Of a stretch of DNA of 64,000 nt, positions 43,775-51,593 are shown one piece after another. A model generated the notes under the pieces. The model was not told where the DNA came from. It saw nothing but the letters and a program-made list of their open reading frames with translations, and did not search any database. This DNA is from Nostoc sp. PCC 7107. Lineage in GTDB: Bacteria; Cyanobacteriota; Cyanobacteriia; Cyanobacteriales; Nostocaceae. Position 1 is the first letter of the stretch. Every line of letters begins with the position of its first letter. The position numbers and the translations under genes are program-made. The DNA lies in assembly GCF_000316625.1 (NCBI RefSeq), contig NC_019676.1:2808501-2872500 (forward strand), read 5' to 3'.

Positions 43775-44374
43775 CTAATATTTGATTTCTGAAAAAGCTC
43801 CGTACATTTGAAGGGTGGCAAAATCAAAAGTAGTGTGTCGAATAAACCACTCGAACATCCATTTGAGATGAGAGAACGAAGGAATTAAAGCACAGAAACG
43901 CCGCACCCAAGTTTTAGCTTGTAACCAAATATCCTCCATCGGATTTTGTGATGGGCAATTAGGAGCAAAACGGACGCAGTGAATTTGCCATTGTTCTTCC
44001 GGTAAACCAAGGTTTACCTCGGCTAAAAAGTCTTGGACAAGATGGGAACGATGGTAAGAAGCACCATCCCAAAAAATCAGTAATTGTTGGTGAGGTGACT
44101 GGTCTAATAAATAACGTAGATAATCAATCGTATTGTCTGAATTACCTGCATCATAAGCTTTAAGAAGTAATTCACCTTTGAGATAGTCAACTGCTCCGTA
44201 GTACGTCTGTTTGTCTCGTTCATTGACAACCGGAACTCCTATTTCTTGGTCAGTTTTACCCCAGACTTACCCACTCAAGTCTCCCCACAATAGATGACAC
44301 TCATCTATCAACAATACTCTCAATAATCCTGCTTCTATTTCTTTTCTGCGGCTTGCCAACAATGTCTCAATCTG
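43775..44374 (-). pseudogene. IS630 transposase, DDE-domain part with nonsense codon
   Basis: Reading on from the A9 run in the shifted frame gives LLASRRKEIEAGLLRVL, IDECHLLWGDLSG, a stop (TAA at 44267-44269), then VWGKTDQEIGVPVVNERD, QTYYGAVDYLKGE, LLIFWDGASYHRS and CPSQNPMEDIWLQAK, to a natural stop at 43775. These are the IS630 catalytic DDE regions: the Asp in LIDECH, the Asp in FWDGASYH and the Glu in NPMEDIW. A Tyr codon is expected where the TAA stands. The first part is reached only by slippage from orfA. Confidence 0.8.
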
Positions 44375-44853
44375 TTTTTTTTTACTGCCACAGCTTCCGG
44401 ATCGGCTTTTGGATTCAGTTTTGTAGTTTTCTTCCAACTAATTCCTGCTGCATCAAATAAGTCATAATAGCTGCGTTTTGACTCATAAGTTACATCGTAT
44501 TCAAAAGCCAATTTATCTTCAAGTTCCCCAAGCTCCCAACATTCCTTTGTTTGCAACCAACTTAAAACTTCTTCTCGTTGTTGAACAGTTAAGTAGCTTT
44601 TTCTTCCCTTGTGGTTCAGGCACAGTCCCGAAATTCCATACTCTTCGTAGGCTTGTTTCCAGCTTGTTATCGAACCAAGTGACACATCTAAAATTGTTTG
44701 AATTTCCTCATACTTGTAGCCTTGATAAACCAGTTTGACTGCCAATGCTTTCCTCACCTCACGCGCATCTGGCCGATCATCTATAAATTCTTGTAGTTCT
44801 GCGATGGCTACGCCCACCTCAGATATCGCGGTTTGTATATGCTGGTTTATCAT
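44335..44853 (-). CDS. IS630 transposase OrfA (helix-turn-helix part)
   Basis: A 172-residue N-terminal transposase part. It carries two helix-turn-helix modules: VRKALAVKLVYQGYKYEEIQ with LDVSLGSITSWKQAYEEYG, and YLTVQQREEVLSWL. The segment AGISWKKTTKLNPKADPEAV leads to the catalytic half. A run of nine A residues (44374-44382 on the opposite-strand count) near KKNRLRHC allows slippage into the orfB frame, as in other IS630 members. The product alone may bind the inverted repeats. Confidence 0.85.
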   Translation of the reverse strand: MINQHIQTAISEVGVAIAELQEFIDDRPDAREVRKALAVKLVYQGYKYEEIQTILDVSLGSITSWKQAYEEYGISGLCLNHKGRKSYLTVQQREEVLSWLQTKECWELGELEDKLAFEYDVTYESKRSYYDLFDAAGISWKKTTKLNPKADPEAVAVKKNRLRHCWQAAEKK

Positions 44854-45205
44854 TGTTCTCTGTTAGACAGATATCTCCCTCCGTATTATCTCGTGGTTCT
44901 TTTCATAAATCAAATATGATTCCTATAGCTTTCCTTCAGATGTAACTTTAGCCACAATATTTGTATTCATAGTTTAATTTTTCCACCTTGATAAATTTTA
45001 GCCTTGATTAAGGTTGCATTGCCTGCCGCTAAAAATAACAACATCATTCACCAGAATGAAAATTCAGCAGCCGCTTATATCAACAAAGATTAAACTCTAT
45101 TAGAAGAATTCAACAATCGCCCACTTCAGTATCATCTGGGTGGTATAAAAAATTTATCAATATACTTTAAACCAATTGCTCACAGCAAGCATAGCAAAAC
45201 AATTT

Positions 45206-47332
45206 ATGAAATTTAACTATCTATTAACACCAGCACTGATTGGAGTTTCAGTTGCTTTTGTGCAACCACAAATAGCTGTCGCGCTTTCTTCAACGGAAGT
45301 CAGCAAAATCGCTAAAGCTATGACGGTGTTGATTGAAAATCAAAATGGTTCTGGTTCTGGGGTAATTATTCGCCGCAACGGCGAGACTTACACTGTATTA
45401 ACGGCTAAACACGTTATCGACAACCCAGATAAATATGCAGTTGTCACTCCCGACGATCGCCGTTATGAGTTAAAGTACAATACGGTGAAAAAACTGCCAG
45501 GGGTAGATCTAGCGATGGGGCAGTTTACCAGTAATAAAACTTATCCTGTGGCTAAGTTGGGTAACTCCGATGATATCAGCGAAGGTGCAACATCTTATGT
45601 TGCGGGGTTCCCTCAACCTAGTGCAGCAATTTCTATCTCAATTTACAATTTCATTGAAGGGCGAATCACTGCCAATGCTTCCAAAGCTCTGCGTGATGGT
45701 TATGCTTTAGTTTATAATAACGACACTCTACCGGGAATGAGTGGCGGCCCAGTACTGAATGATAAAGGCGAATTAGTCGGTATTCACGGTAGAGGTGACA
45801 CCGCCGAGAACTATCAAATTTCTGATAAAAATCCCGACGTAATTATCAAAACTGGCTTTAATTTGGGAATTCCCATCAATACTTTTTTGCGAACCTTACC
45901 AAAAGCCGAGGTAGGTGCTGTCAGTCAACCAACACCCACCGCACCCAAAGCGGATGACTTTTATATTCAGGGTGGGGATAAGTATAAGAAAGGTGATTAC
46001 AAAGGGGCTATTGAAGCTTACAACCAGGCAATTAGCATCAATCCCAAATATTCTTATGCTTACAATGATAGGGGAAATGCCCGTTATTATTTAGGTGATA
46101 AACAAGGTGCATTAAAAGATTACAACCAAGCCATAAAAATTAATCCTGAATATGCCTTTGCTTACTATAATCGAGGCAATATTCTCTATGATTTTGACGA
46201 TAAGCGGGGGGCGTTAGCTGATTATAACCAAGCTTTGAAACTGAATCCTAATTATTCTTCTGCTTATAATAATCGTGGTAACTCACACTATGCTTTAGGC
46301 GATAAGCAAAGGGCGCTGGCTGATTATAACTTAGCTATTAAAGTTGATCCGGGTAATTCTGAAGCTTATTACAATCGGGGAAATACTCGTGCTATTTTAG
46401 GAGATAAGCAAGGGGCAATAACTGATTACAATCAAGCGATTAAGATTAACCCTAATTATGTTTTTGCCTACAACAACCGAGGTAATACCCGCTATGATTT
46501 GGGTGATTATCAAGGAGCGATCGCAGATTACACCCAAGCTGTTAAAATCAATCCTAATCATTCATCGGCTTACAACGGGAGAGGGAATTCTCGTTATTAC
46601 TTGGGCGATAAGCAAGGCGCACTGAACGATTACACTTTGGCTCTAAAAGCTAATCCTAACAATGCTGAAGCTTATTATAACCGAGGCAATGCTCGCTCTG
46701 ATTTGAAAGATTCTCCGGCGGCGATCGCTGATTACAACGAAGCAATTAAACTTAATCCTAACTATTCTGCTGCTTACAATGGTAGAGGTAATGCCTTTTA
46801 TTATTTAGGTGAAAAGCAAAAGGCACTTGCAGATTATAGCCAAGCTATCAAAAGCGATGCTAATAATTCCGAAGCTTACTATAACCGAGGCAATGTCTAC
46901 TTTGATTTAGGTAATAAAAAAGGAGCGATCTCCGACTATACCCAAGCGATTAAAATTAATCCCAATTATGCCTATGCTTACAATAATCGCGGTAATACTA
47001 AATATGATTTAAATGATTTACAAGGAGCCTTAGCTGATTATAATCAAGCATTGAAGCTTCTACCTAATTATGCCTTTGCTTACTACAATCGAGCTAATGT
47101 TTACAAAAATCTGGGAGACTTAGAAGGAGCGATCGCCGATTATAATCGAGCAATTATCAATAACTCCAACTATGCCCAAGCTTATCAAAATCGTGGTCTA
47201 GCTCGTTATGATTTAGGCGAACAGCAAGCAGGTATTAGTGATTTAGAAATAGCAGCTAATTTGTATAAAGAACAAGGAAATGCAGCAGCTTATCAACAAA
47301 CCGTACAAGCAATTATAAAACGTCAACGTTAG
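45206..47332 (+). CDS. Secreted trypsin-like serine protease with 13 TPRs
   Basis: A 708-residue exported protein from ATG 45206; a TTG at 45176 would add ten residues. A signal peptide (about 1-27) is followed by a trypsin-like domain with His69 (LTAKHVID), Asp101 (LPGVDLAMG) and Ser179 (GMSGGPVL). From about 255 on come 13 tandem 34-residue TPRs with a strict AYYNRGN signature. The combination suggests a periplasmic protease with a protein-docking solenoid. This architecture is frequent in Nostocales. Neighbour genes do not indicate a substrate. Confidence 0.88.
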   Translation: MKFNYLLTPALIGVSVAFVQPQIAVALSSTEVSKIAKAMTVLIENQNGSGSGVIIRRNGETYTVLTAKHVIDNPDKYAVVTPDDRRYELKYNTVKKLPGVDLAMGQFTSNKTYPVAKLGNSDDISEGATSYVAGFPQPSAAISISIYNFIEGRITANASKALRDGYALVYNNDTLPGMSGGPVLNDKGELVGIHGRGDTAENYQISDKNPDVIIKTGFNLGIPINTFLRTLPKAEVGAVSQPTPTAPKADDFYIQGGDKYKKGDYKGAIEAYNQAISINPKYSYAYNDRGNARYYLGDKQGALKDYNQAIKINPEYAFAYYNRGNILYDFDDKRGALADYNQALKLNPNYSSAYNNRGNSHYALGDKQRALADYNLAIKVDPGNSEAYYNRGNTRAILGDKQGAITDYNQAIKINPNYVFAYNNRGNTRYDLGDYQGAIADYTQAVKINPNHSSAYNGRGNSRYYLGDKQGALNDYTLALKANPNNAEAYYNRGNARSDLKDSPAAIADYNEAIKLNPNYSAAYNGRGNAFYYLGEKQKALADYSQAIKSDANNSEAYYNRGNVYFDLGNKKGAISDYTQAIKINPNYAYAYNNRGNTKYDLNDLQGALADYNQALKLLPNYAFAYYNRANVYKNLGDLEGAIADYNRAIINNSNYAQAYQNRGLARYDLGEQQAGISDLEIAANLYKEQGNAAAYQQTVQAIIKRQR

Positions 47333-47375
47333 CAAGTAAAAAATAATGATCATTATCCTGGATTGCTTTTAAATT

Positions 47376-47537
47376 ATGAATTATTACGAGTTATTTCACA
47401 TTAACACTCGAAATTATGACAACCTTACCGGAGTAAATCCTAAGCGCTGGAAAATTACCAAGAAACATCAGCAACAATCAACCCCAATCATCCGTCAATC
47501 CACTTACTCAGAAAACACTGCTCCTAGAACTGTCTAG
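47376..47537 (+). CDS. Possible 53-residue small protein
   Basis: A short ORF (MNYYELFHINTRNYDNL to NTAPRTV) lies between the TPR protease and the four-repeat protein. It has no clear ribosome site and I do not recognise it. Composition is polar and basic in the middle (NPKRWKITKKHQQQS). It could be a remnant. Kept only as a low-confidence call. Confidence 0.2.
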   Translation: MNYYELFHINTRNYDNLTGVNPKRWKITKKHQQQSTPIIRQSTYSENTAPRTV

Positions 47538-47581
47538 CAATAATAAGGCAGTGATTTTCTCATGTTTTGAGGTATAACGTG

Positions 47582-48892
47582 ATGAAATTGAATATTAAGT
47601 TATTTACAGTAATCAACAACACCAGCCATTTTCCTAAAGGTGTTGTTTTTACCCTAGCTTTAAGCAGCTTGCTATCTTTGGGACAGGGATTTATCGGTAG
47701 TTATTCAGCTGAAGCTGCACCGCGTGGCGAACCTATACAAATTTCGCAACGCTTACCTGACCACTTTCGGAATCGCTCTAATGGACTACCTCGAAGAATT
47801 GCCAACATCATAATTAATGATGCGGCTCGGCGTGGTAGAGTAACAAGCAATCAAGTGAGAATTACTCAAGTCCGTTCTCAAACTTTTGCTAATCCTTGTA
47901 TTTTTAATTTTGGTGAAGCTTGTACAAGAGAATATAACCCGATCAAAGGCTGGGAAGTAATTGTTACAGTTCAAAATCAGTATTTTACTTACCACATTGA
48001 TGAATCCGGTTCTCGGATTGTTTTAGATCCAAAAACTACAGATTCAGGTTCAGACAACAGTTATCAATTACCAAGAGCGATCGCCAATAACATCTTACGA
48101 GATGCTTCCCGTCGTTCTGGTGTCAGCACTAGTAATTTACGAATTACCCAAGCGACACGCAAAACTTTTGGTAATGCTTGCGAGTTTAACTTTGGCGAAG
48201 TTTGTACACAACAATATGATCCTATTCAAGGTTGGGAAGTAATTGTCCAGGTTGAAAGACAGTCTTGGACTTATCACAGTAATGAATCTGGTTCCCAAAT
48301 TGTTTTAGATCCGCAAATTAGCAATTCAGGTTCCGAAAACAATGGACAACTACCACGAGCGATCGCCAATAATATTTTAAGAGATGCTTCCCGTCGTGCT
48401 GGTGTCAACACTAGTAATTTAAGAATTACTCAAGCGACACGCAAAACTTTTAGTAATCCTTGTGAGTTTAACTTTGGCGAAGTTTGCACCAGAGAATACA
48501 ACCCCGTCCAAGGTTGGGAAGTAATTGTCCAAGTTGAAAGACAGTCTTGGACTTATCACAGTAATGAATCTGGTTCCCAAATTGTTTTAGATCCGCAAAT
48601 TAGCGATTCAGGTTCAGAAAACAGTGGACAACTACCAAGAGCGATCGCCAACAATATTTTAAGAGATGCGGCGCGTCGTTCAGGAGAAGATGAGAGTGAT
48701 TTAAGAATTACTCAAGCTGAACGCAAAACCTTTGGTAATCCTTGTGAGTTTAACTTTGGTGAAGTTTGTACTAGGGAATATAACCCCATCCGAGGCTGGG
48801 AAGTGATTGTGCGAGTGCGTCGTCAGACTTGGACTTATCACGTTGATGAATCTGGCTCGCGTATCGTTTTAGACCCGGATATTAGACGCTAG
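47582..48892 (+). CDS. Secreted protein with four 94-residue repeats
   Basis: A 436-residue exported protein from ATG 47582 (TGAGG 8-12 bases upstream). Signal peptide about residues 1-45 (VVFTLALSSLLSLGQGF, cleavage near AEA). The mature part is four tandem repeats of about 94 residues, each with LPRAIANNILRDA, LRITQ, CEFNFGEVC, GWEVIVQVERQSWTYH and ESGSQIVLDP. The two Cys in each unit probably form a disulfide. Linkers are Ser/Gly/Asn-rich. I do not know the family; the repeat may be a small alpha/beta inhibitor- or PepSY-like fold. Followed by a GC-rich hairpin. Confidence 0.78.
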   Translation: MKLNIKLFTVINNTSHFPKGVVFTLALSSLLSLGQGFIGSYSAEAAPRGEPIQISQRLPDHFRNRSNGLPRRIANIIINDAARRGRVTSNQVRITQVRSQTFANPCIFNFGEACTREYNPIKGWEVIVTVQNQYFTYHIDESGSRIVLDPKTTDSGSDNSYQLPRAIANNILRDASRRSGVSTSNLRITQATRKTFGNACEFNFGEVCTQQYDPIQGWEVIVQVERQSWTYHSNESGSQIVLDPQISNSGSENNGQLPRAIANNILRDASRRAGVNTSNLRITQATRKTFSNPCEFNFGEVCTREYNPVQGWEVIVQVERQSWTYHSNESGSQIVLDPQISDSGSENSGQLPRAIANNILRDAARRSGEDESDLRITQAERKTFGNPCEFNFGEVCTREYNPIRGWEVIVRVRRQTWTYHVDESGSRIVLDPDIRR

Positions 48893-48921
48893 ATTGGTTA
48901 AGCTGGCGACTAATATCCACA

Positions 48922-48954
48922 AAATCCCCGGCTTCTCAAAGAAGCCGGGGATTT
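48922..48954 (+). terminator. GC-rich terminator hairpin
   Basis: Arms AAATCCCCGGCTTC (48922-48935) and GAAGCCGGGGATTT (48941-48954) form a perfect 14-bp stem with a 5-base loop. There is no long T-run, so it could also be a dispersed repeat hairpin. It lies 30 bases behind the four-repeat gene. Confidence 0.65.
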
Positions 48955-49063
48955 GAGCATCTCGATTGTTTTAATTCAAATAGGATTGCTATATTGGCAT
49001 TTGAGTAATTTGAATAGTATATAATGATGGATTGTGTCGAATCGTCAAATTTAGAGCCAGACA

Positions 49064-49261
49064 ATGCCTAAACTAAAAACCCGTAAAGCAGCAGCGAAAC
49101 GGTTCCGCGCTACTGGAAGCGGTAAAATCGTCCGTCGCAAAGCCTTCAAAAATCACTTGTTAGAACACAAGACCACTAACAAAAAGCGTAAATTCTCCAA
49201 AATGGCAGTTGTCAACGAGCGCGACGAAGAAAACGTGCGCTTGATGCTGCCTTATTTGTAA
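49064..49261 (+). CDS. rpmI: 50S ribosomal protein L35
   Basis: A 65-residue L35 with the family pattern [37 protein letters not shown] and [10 protein letters not shown], basic throughout. It is followed 24 bases later by rplT, the standard L35-L20 operon. No infC is directly upstream, as usual in cyanobacteria. The ATG at 49064 is unambiguous. Confidence 0.97.
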   Translation: MPKLKTRKAAAKRFRATGSGKIVRRKAFKNHLLEHKTTNKKRKFSKMAVVNERDEENVRLMLPYL

Positions 49262-49285
49262 TGTAAATCTTTTAGGAATTAAAAA

Positions 49286-49642
49286 ATGACACGGGTAAAA
49301 CGCGGTAACGTAGCTCGTAAACGCCGCAATAAAATTCTCAAGTTAGCTAAAGGTTTTCGTGGTTCTCACTCAACGCTGTTTAGAACCGCTAACCAGCAAG
49401 TAATGAAAGCACTCCGCAGTGCTTACCGCGATCGCAAAAAGCGCAAACGCGATTTTCGCCGTCTGTGGATTACGCGGATCAATGCTGCTGCTAGACAGCA
49501 TGGTTTAAGCTATAGCCAGTTGATTGGTAACTTGAAAAAAGCCGAGATCCAACTCAACCGTAAAATGTTGGCACAATTAGCAGTCTTAGATCCTACCAGC
49601 TTCAGCAAAGTTGCTGAATTGGCAATCCAAGCTAAAAAATAA
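49286..49642 (+). CDS. rplT: 50S ribosomal protein L20
   Basis: A 118-residue L20: [60 protein letters not shown] and [20 protein letters not shown]. It binds 23S rRNA early in 50S assembly. TTAGGAATT upstream of the ATG serves as ribosome site. It is the second gene of the rpmI-rplT operon. No L20-leader pseudoknot was searched for. Confidence 0.97.
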   Translation: MTRVKRGNVARKRRNKILKLAKGFRGSHSTLFRTANQQVMKALRSAYRDRKKRKRDFRRLWITRINAAARQHGLSYSQLIGNLKKAEIQLNRKMLAQLAVLDPTSFSKVAELAIQAKK

Positions 49643-49806
49643 CGGCGGTAACAGATGAATAACCTTTGAAGGATAAAGTATGAAGTATGAAGGTTGAAAC
49701 TTACCCCAAGCATCAATCAAGGGGTTGGCAAAAATTTGGCTCGTTGCTCAAAAAATTGGTGACGCAACAAGTCTGTTTTTCATCCTTTATTCTTTATTCT
49801 TTATCC

Positions 49807-50592
49807 TTGAATCGGTTATATCGGGTATTATCCACCGCCATTTTGGGGATTTTTTGCTGTTTATTTTTAGTCACAGGATTACCTGCATCTGCCGCAGAAA
49901 TGCCAGAAATTCAGCGGCGGGGCTATTTTACAATTGCTGTTAAAGATAATCTGCCTCCTTTGGGATTTAGGGATGGTAATGGTAATATCCAAGGCTTAGA
50001 AATTGATTTGGCGCAACGTTTAGCCGCAGATTTACTAGGAAAAGCCGAGGCTGTAAAATTGCAACCTGTAGCGAATAGCGATCGCTTATCTGTAGTGTTA
50101 AAGCAGAAGGTGGATTTAACTATTGCCAGAGTCACAGCTACTGAGTCACGCTCTCGGTTAGTAAGTTTTAGTGTGCCTTATTACTTGGATGGCACTTACT
50201 TGATTACAAAGGATAACACCGTCAAAGAACTGCGGGATTTAGCCAAGCGTAAAATAGCCGTACTCAATCACTCAAATACAATTGCCCAAGTGCGTTATTA
50301 TGTTCCCAATGCGGAATTAGTGGGAGTAAATTCTTACCAGGAAGGACGAGAGCAGCTAGAAAGTAACACAGCAAACGCTTTTGCAGCCGACGCGAGTGTC
50401 CTCAGCGGTTGGATAAAACAATATCCCCAATATCGGCTATTACCCACCAAGCTATCGACTGAACCTTTATCTGTAGTTATGCCCAAGGGCTTGCAATACG
50501 ATGAACTGAGACGTAAAGTAAATGAAGCGATCGCTCGTTACACAGTCGAAGGTTGGCTGAAGCAACGCGCTCAATATTGGGGATTACCCTAA
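49807..50592 (+). CDS. Periplasmic solute-binding protein (PBP2, amino-acid type)
   Basis: A bacterial type-2 periplasmic binding protein. From TTG 49807 it has 261 residues with a textbook signal peptide (MNRLYRVLSTAILGIFCCLF to PASAA). An in-frame ATG at 49687 would add 40 residues partly encoded by a CTTTATT repeat array, so the TTG is preferred. The mature part begins EIQRRGYFTIAVKDNLPPLGFRD and has the ligand-binding LEIDLAQRLAADL and VDLTIARVTATESR segments. It matches amino-acid ABC transporter binding proteins; no permease or ATPase gene is adjacent. Confidence 0.82.
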   Translation: MNRLYRVLSTAILGIFCCLFLVTGLPASAAEMPEIQRRGYFTIAVKDNLPPLGFRDGNGNIQGLEIDLAQRLAADLLGKAEAVKLQPVANSDRLSVVLKQKVDLTIARVTATESRSRLVSFSVPYYLDGTYLITKDNTVKELRDLAKRKIAVLNHSNTIAQVRYYVPNAELVGVNSYQEGREQLESNTANAFAADASVLSGWIKQYPQYRLLPTKLSTEPLSVVMPKGLQYDELRRKVNEAIARYTVEGWLKQRAQYWGLP

Positions 50593-50721
50593 ATAAGGCA
50601 AAATGTAAAAGGTAAAAGTCAAAAGAGTTATTGTACTTTTGCCTTTTAACTTTTAACTTTTAACTTCTCTACAGTTGATAATAGATAGAGAAAGTAGTTT
50701 TAATATGTGTCTTGACAGGCG

Positions 50722-51246
50722 ATGGATAATAATCTAGCTGTTGTTTACCTCTCGATTGTAGTAGCAATTTTGGCATTTGCGGTTGTGAGTGTTTTCCGCC
50801 AAATTCTCAAAACTCGGAAATTGGAAGGCTCATTCGCAAAACTGCGAAAAAAATTGGAGAAAGAAAAAGGTACAACTCAGGAATATTACGAGTTAGCCTG
50901 TATTTATTCTGAGAAAAAATTGTACGCTCAGGCGATCGCATTATTTCAAAAAGCTCTCAAAATGGCTGAAGAAGAAGGAGAAGAAGCGATTGCTCCTATT
51001 TACAATGGACTAGGATATACTTACTTTGCTCAAGAACAGTATGATTTAGCAATTCGTCAATACAAAGAAGCTTTGAAAAATAAACCAGATTATGTGGTGG
51101 CATTAAATAATATCGGTCATGCTTATGAACGAAAAAAATTAAATGCTCAGGCGCTACAAAGTTACGAAGAAGCACTGAAATTTGCTCCTAATAATTCCAC
51201 TGCAAAACGTCGCGCTGAATCTCTCCGCCGCTTGGTATCTGCTTAA
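50722..51246 (+). CDS. ycf37: Ycf37-like TPR protein, photosystem I assembly/stability
   Basis: A 174-residue protein with one N-terminal membrane helix (about 6-26, LAVVYLSIVVAILAFAVVSV), a charged linker and three TPRs (about 50-165: YYELACIYSEKKLYAQAI, YNGLGYTYFAQEQYDLAI and LNNIGHAYERKKLNAQAL). Length, single anchor and TPR number fit Ycf37/Pyg7, a thylakoid factor for photosystem I. The assignment is from domain plan rather than unique motifs, so another membrane TPR protein is possible. Followed by a strong terminator. The ycf4 gene is 13 kb away. Confidence 0.6.
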   Translation: MDNNLAVVYLSIVVAILAFAVVSVFRQILKTRKLEGSFAKLRKKLEKEKGTTQEYYELACIYSEKKLYAQAIALFQKALKMAEEEGEEAIAPIYNGLGYTYFAQEQYDLAIRQYKEALKNKPDYVVALNNIGHAYERKKLNAQALQSYEEALKFAPNNSTAKRRAESLRRLVSA

Positions 51247-51278
51247 TTCATAACTGTGCAATTCTGAATAAAAAACTC

Positions 51279-51313
51279 AAAAACCAGGTTTATTTAGGAA
51301 ACCTGGTTTTTCA
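51279..51313 (+). terminator. Intrinsic terminator after the Ycf37-like gene
   Basis: Arms AAACCAGGTTT (51281-51291) and AAACCTGGTTT (51299-51309) pair perfectly with a 7-base loop and end in a T-run. It lies 35 bases after the stop. Confidence 0.82.
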
Positions 51314-51593
51314 TATAATTAAGTATAAATTAGCGTGAGTTAGACGATTAGGAAAAACCCCTCTCCACATCAGATAGGGTTTGGGTTAAGGTTCGTGAAA
51401 TTAACGTTAAATTCATCAATCTATGACACATATATACTTACAAATTTTCAACTTCTTCAAGAAATTGAAAATCTATCTCCTGACTATTTAGCCTTGAATT
51501 TGAAAAATCTAATATTACTCACCATAAATCTATCGGTTTTTGATTTCAGATTTAGAATTAGATAATTATAAGTTCTTGGTTGGCTCATTACAA
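51314..51593. other. Intergenic region before the amine oxidase gene
   Basis: About 280 AT-rich bases with a short CCCCTCTCCACATC/GGGTTTGGGTT repeat-like stretch at 51355-51390. I see no ORF or clear promoter. It follows the terminator at 51279. Confidence 0.35.

Larger units (their letters stand above)
43767..44928. mobile_element. IS630-family insertion sequence
   Basis: Terminal inverted repeats of about 25 bases match at 22 positions: CTATAGGACTAATATTTG at 43767 and the complement of CAAATATGATTCCTATAG ending at 44928. The ends carry TA on both sides, the IS630/Tc1 target. Inside, on the minus strand, are orfA (44335..44853) and a DDE-domain orfB in the next frame joined at an A9 run. 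The orfB has a nonsense codon, so this copy is probably inactive. Confidence 0.82.

Noticed and set aside
48922-48954. A riboswitch or L20 leader structure before rpmI-rplT.
   Set aside because: It is a plain perfect hairpin located nearer to the end of the preceding gene; no pseudoknot features could be shown.
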